In this document: positions 14,901 to 15,126 of the stretch, one piece after another | Layout: the number at the start of each line of letters is the position of its first letter | Numbering within the stretch: position 1 is the first letter of the stretch | Assembly (NCBI RefSeq): GCF_938040765.1 | Contig: NZ_CALIAA010000014.1 | Coordinates: 1-15,126, forward strand | Length of the DNA stretch: 15,126 nt | Origin: an uncultured Fretibacterium sp. | Lineage (GTDB): Bacteria; Synergistota; Synergistia; Synergistales; Aminobacteriaceae | Direction of reading: 5' to 3' | The notes under the pieces: generated by a model | What the model saw: the letters and a program-made list of their open reading frames with translations, nothing else | Told to the model about the DNA's origin: nothing | The model's database searches: none | Made by a program: the position numbers and the translations under genes

Positions 14901-15074
14901 GGCTCGGAGATGCGCGCGCCCATCGCGGTCGTTGCCGTCGGGGGGCTGGTCGCCGGCGGACTGCTGGCGCTCCTCTCCGTGCCCGCGGCCTATCGCGTCT
15001 GCTGGGCGGTCCGCCTGTGGTGGGGCCGGCGGCGGGGGAAACCGTCGCCCGGCGGCGCGCCGGCGGAGGCGTGA
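11985..15074 (+). CDS. RND-family inner-membrane transporter (AcrB/HAE1-like) lacking the canonical proton-relay residues
   Basis: This 1029-residue protein has the full RND architecture: TM1 near residues 12-31, a large periplasmic loop to about 330, TM2-TM6, TM7 near 525-545, a second large loop, and TM8-TM12 from about 852. Family landmarks include the RPVFT start, TLYPSVELPFI, GAGPNEIEQLVSKPLEDAL, GSEFLPTTDDG and ILESWLY. GAGGA lies 5 nt before the ATG. In TM4, where AcrB has the Asp407-Asp408 pair, this protein reads LVMNSILIIQN, giving M399-N400, and the helix has no acidic residue. In TM10, where AcrB has Lys940, it has N918 (VVNNAIVVVDY). Transport coupling is therefore uncertain. The frame is intact and ends before a terminator. 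With the adjacent adaptor it would form an exporter; no outer-membrane channel is encoded here. Confidence 0.93.
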   Translation: MRGFIRFCIQRPVFTGCSVVIWVLLGISSYLSLGVTLYPSVELPFILVQTIYTGAGPNEIEQLVSKPLEDALSDLEGLKTITSYSHDGVSMLAVEMEAGTNPDLALVDVNNKVRAKVSDLPKDANEPVSMKFDINAQPFLIASFTSELPEKEAKKFIDDRIKPLVARVEGVGQVDVVGGRDREIQIVLDPAALSDYGVSYQRICSVVAANNQTNPSGYVTQEKDEVSLRLMGEFNEVEQLEDILIPTANGQPVPLSLLGKVVDGEEDVRSLARANGHEVVQMRVSPRANADVVEAGKAIKRILDDAMKSLPDFRMNYTYDDTGYIETSVKNVIRDTGVGILLTALVIYLFLGRLSATFIVAVSMPVAFMATFVPMQMHGYTLNLMSSLGLALSMGTLVMNSILIIQNIYRYRDMGYAPFEAAEEGTVEISVSVLAGVLTNLGVFMPVALMSSIAGQFLKPYAVTIVYATLFSLWVTMTVTPCLAARIRPGSAETPLLGRILTGWWNWLFEGFQDLFLLLLRGAMRFPLIAVILTLLLTWGSLRLGGFIGSEFLPTTDDGTITISLTLDNSASLGRTEEMVRRVEAFISTMEEKRWIRDVVSTVGASKRETAIFKASVAVYLKEDPERPSTQSVADKIRPFLATLEGVETTTTATRVGFGNPIEIRVNGDDLLTLYAVAEEIRSRGRSVPGVRDLSLSMEMGKPELRVLPIRWRLTPLGLNISDLSGIVRGYLIGADAGKFRQGGFEYDIKARLDREKAGDIYTVSALPIMTGYGLVPLDEMADVVWSDAPTEIRRIERRRTVVVTGNVRFITSGEGNARMRELVSGMKLPDGVEVTFGGESEDMAENFAELIRTMIIAIVVTYIVVAAILESWLYAAVILFTVPMAMIGVVPAMLMAGVNISIFSLIGMIMLVGMVVNNAIVVVDYAEVLRLGGKHPYEAVETACRVRFKSLVMAVVTSVVSLLPLMLSSGRGSEMRAPIAVVAVGGLVAGGLLALLSVPAAYRVCWAVRLWWGRRRGKPSPGGAPAEA

Positions 15075-15092
15075 AGTCCGTATCGTCCGGCG

Positions 15093-15123
15093 AGGCCCCT
15101 CGGAATATTCCGAGGGGCCTTTT
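15093..15123 (+). terminator. Intrinsic terminator of the tetR-RND operon
   Basis: A perfect 28-bp palindrome spans 15093-15120, centred on AATATT, with arms rich in G and C (AGGCCCCTCGGAAT and its complement). It is followed by TTT, so the RNA would end in a strong stem and a short U-run. It begins 19 nt after the transporter stop. The U-run is short and the window ends three bases later, so its full 3' context is not visible. No T-run serves the opposite strand. Confidence 0.82.
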
Positions 15124-15126
15124 CAT

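Noticed and set aside
1..15126. CRISPR arrays, insertion sequences, tRNA, rRNA, cobalamin riboswitch
   Set aside because: I found no regularly spaced repeats, no transposase motifs, no tRNA-like cloverleaf and no B12-box-like leader; a riboswitch, if present, would be upstream of the window.

Overview
The window is GC-rich DNA with almost no non-coding sequence, and all the genes I can support lie on the + strand. It looks like the chromosome of an anaerobic Gram-negative bacterium: it carries the anaerobic (early cobalt insertion) cobalamin route and a tripartite-type RND exporter. The gene order, the fusions and the high GC would suit Synergistota or a similar diderm anaerobe. That placement is inference; there is no rRNA or other marker gene to confirm it.

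Region 1 (1-9963) is the downstream part of a corrin-ring/tetrapyrrole operon. In order it holds the 3' end of cbiC, then cbiD, a cbiE-cbiT fusion, cbiF, cbiG, cbiH, a cbiJ fused to a SirC-type precorrin-2 dehydrogenase, hemC, a cobA-hemD fusion and hemB. Six of the nine junctions overlap by 4 nt (ATGA or TTGA), so translation is probably coupled. The only long gaps (80 and 67 nt) precede cbiF and hemB, and both hold an unusually T-rich leader with a strong Shine-Dalgarno. The operon ends in a clear intrinsic terminator at 10014-10048. Together the enzymes run from 5-aminolaevulinate (HemB, HemC, HemD) to uroporphyrinogen III, precorrin-2 (CobA), sirohydrochlorin (SirC domain) and, after cobalt insertion, through ring contraction and methylation (CbiH, F, G, D, J, E/T) to cobyrinate (CbiC). 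The cobaltochelatase (CbiK/CbiX), CbiL and CbiA are not in the window and may lie upstream.

Region 2 (about 10049-15126) is a separate transcription unit. It has a sigma-70-like promoter with a perfect TATAAT, a near-palindromic operator over the expected transcription start, a TetR-family regulator, a membrane fusion protein and a 1029-residue RND inner-membrane transporter, then a terminator built on a perfect 28-bp palindrome. No outer-membrane channel gene is present.

The most notable points are (a) the RND transporter lacks the TM4 Asp-Asp pair and the TM10 Lys that form the proton relay of AcrB; (b) CbiJ and SirC, an NAD(P)H-consuming reductase and an NAD+-reducing dehydrogenase of the same pathway, are joined in one polypeptide; and (c) the two T-rich leaders inside the operon share a 9-mer. 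I see no CRISPR array, insertion sequence, tRNA, rRNA, riboswitch or clearly undescribed multi-gene system.
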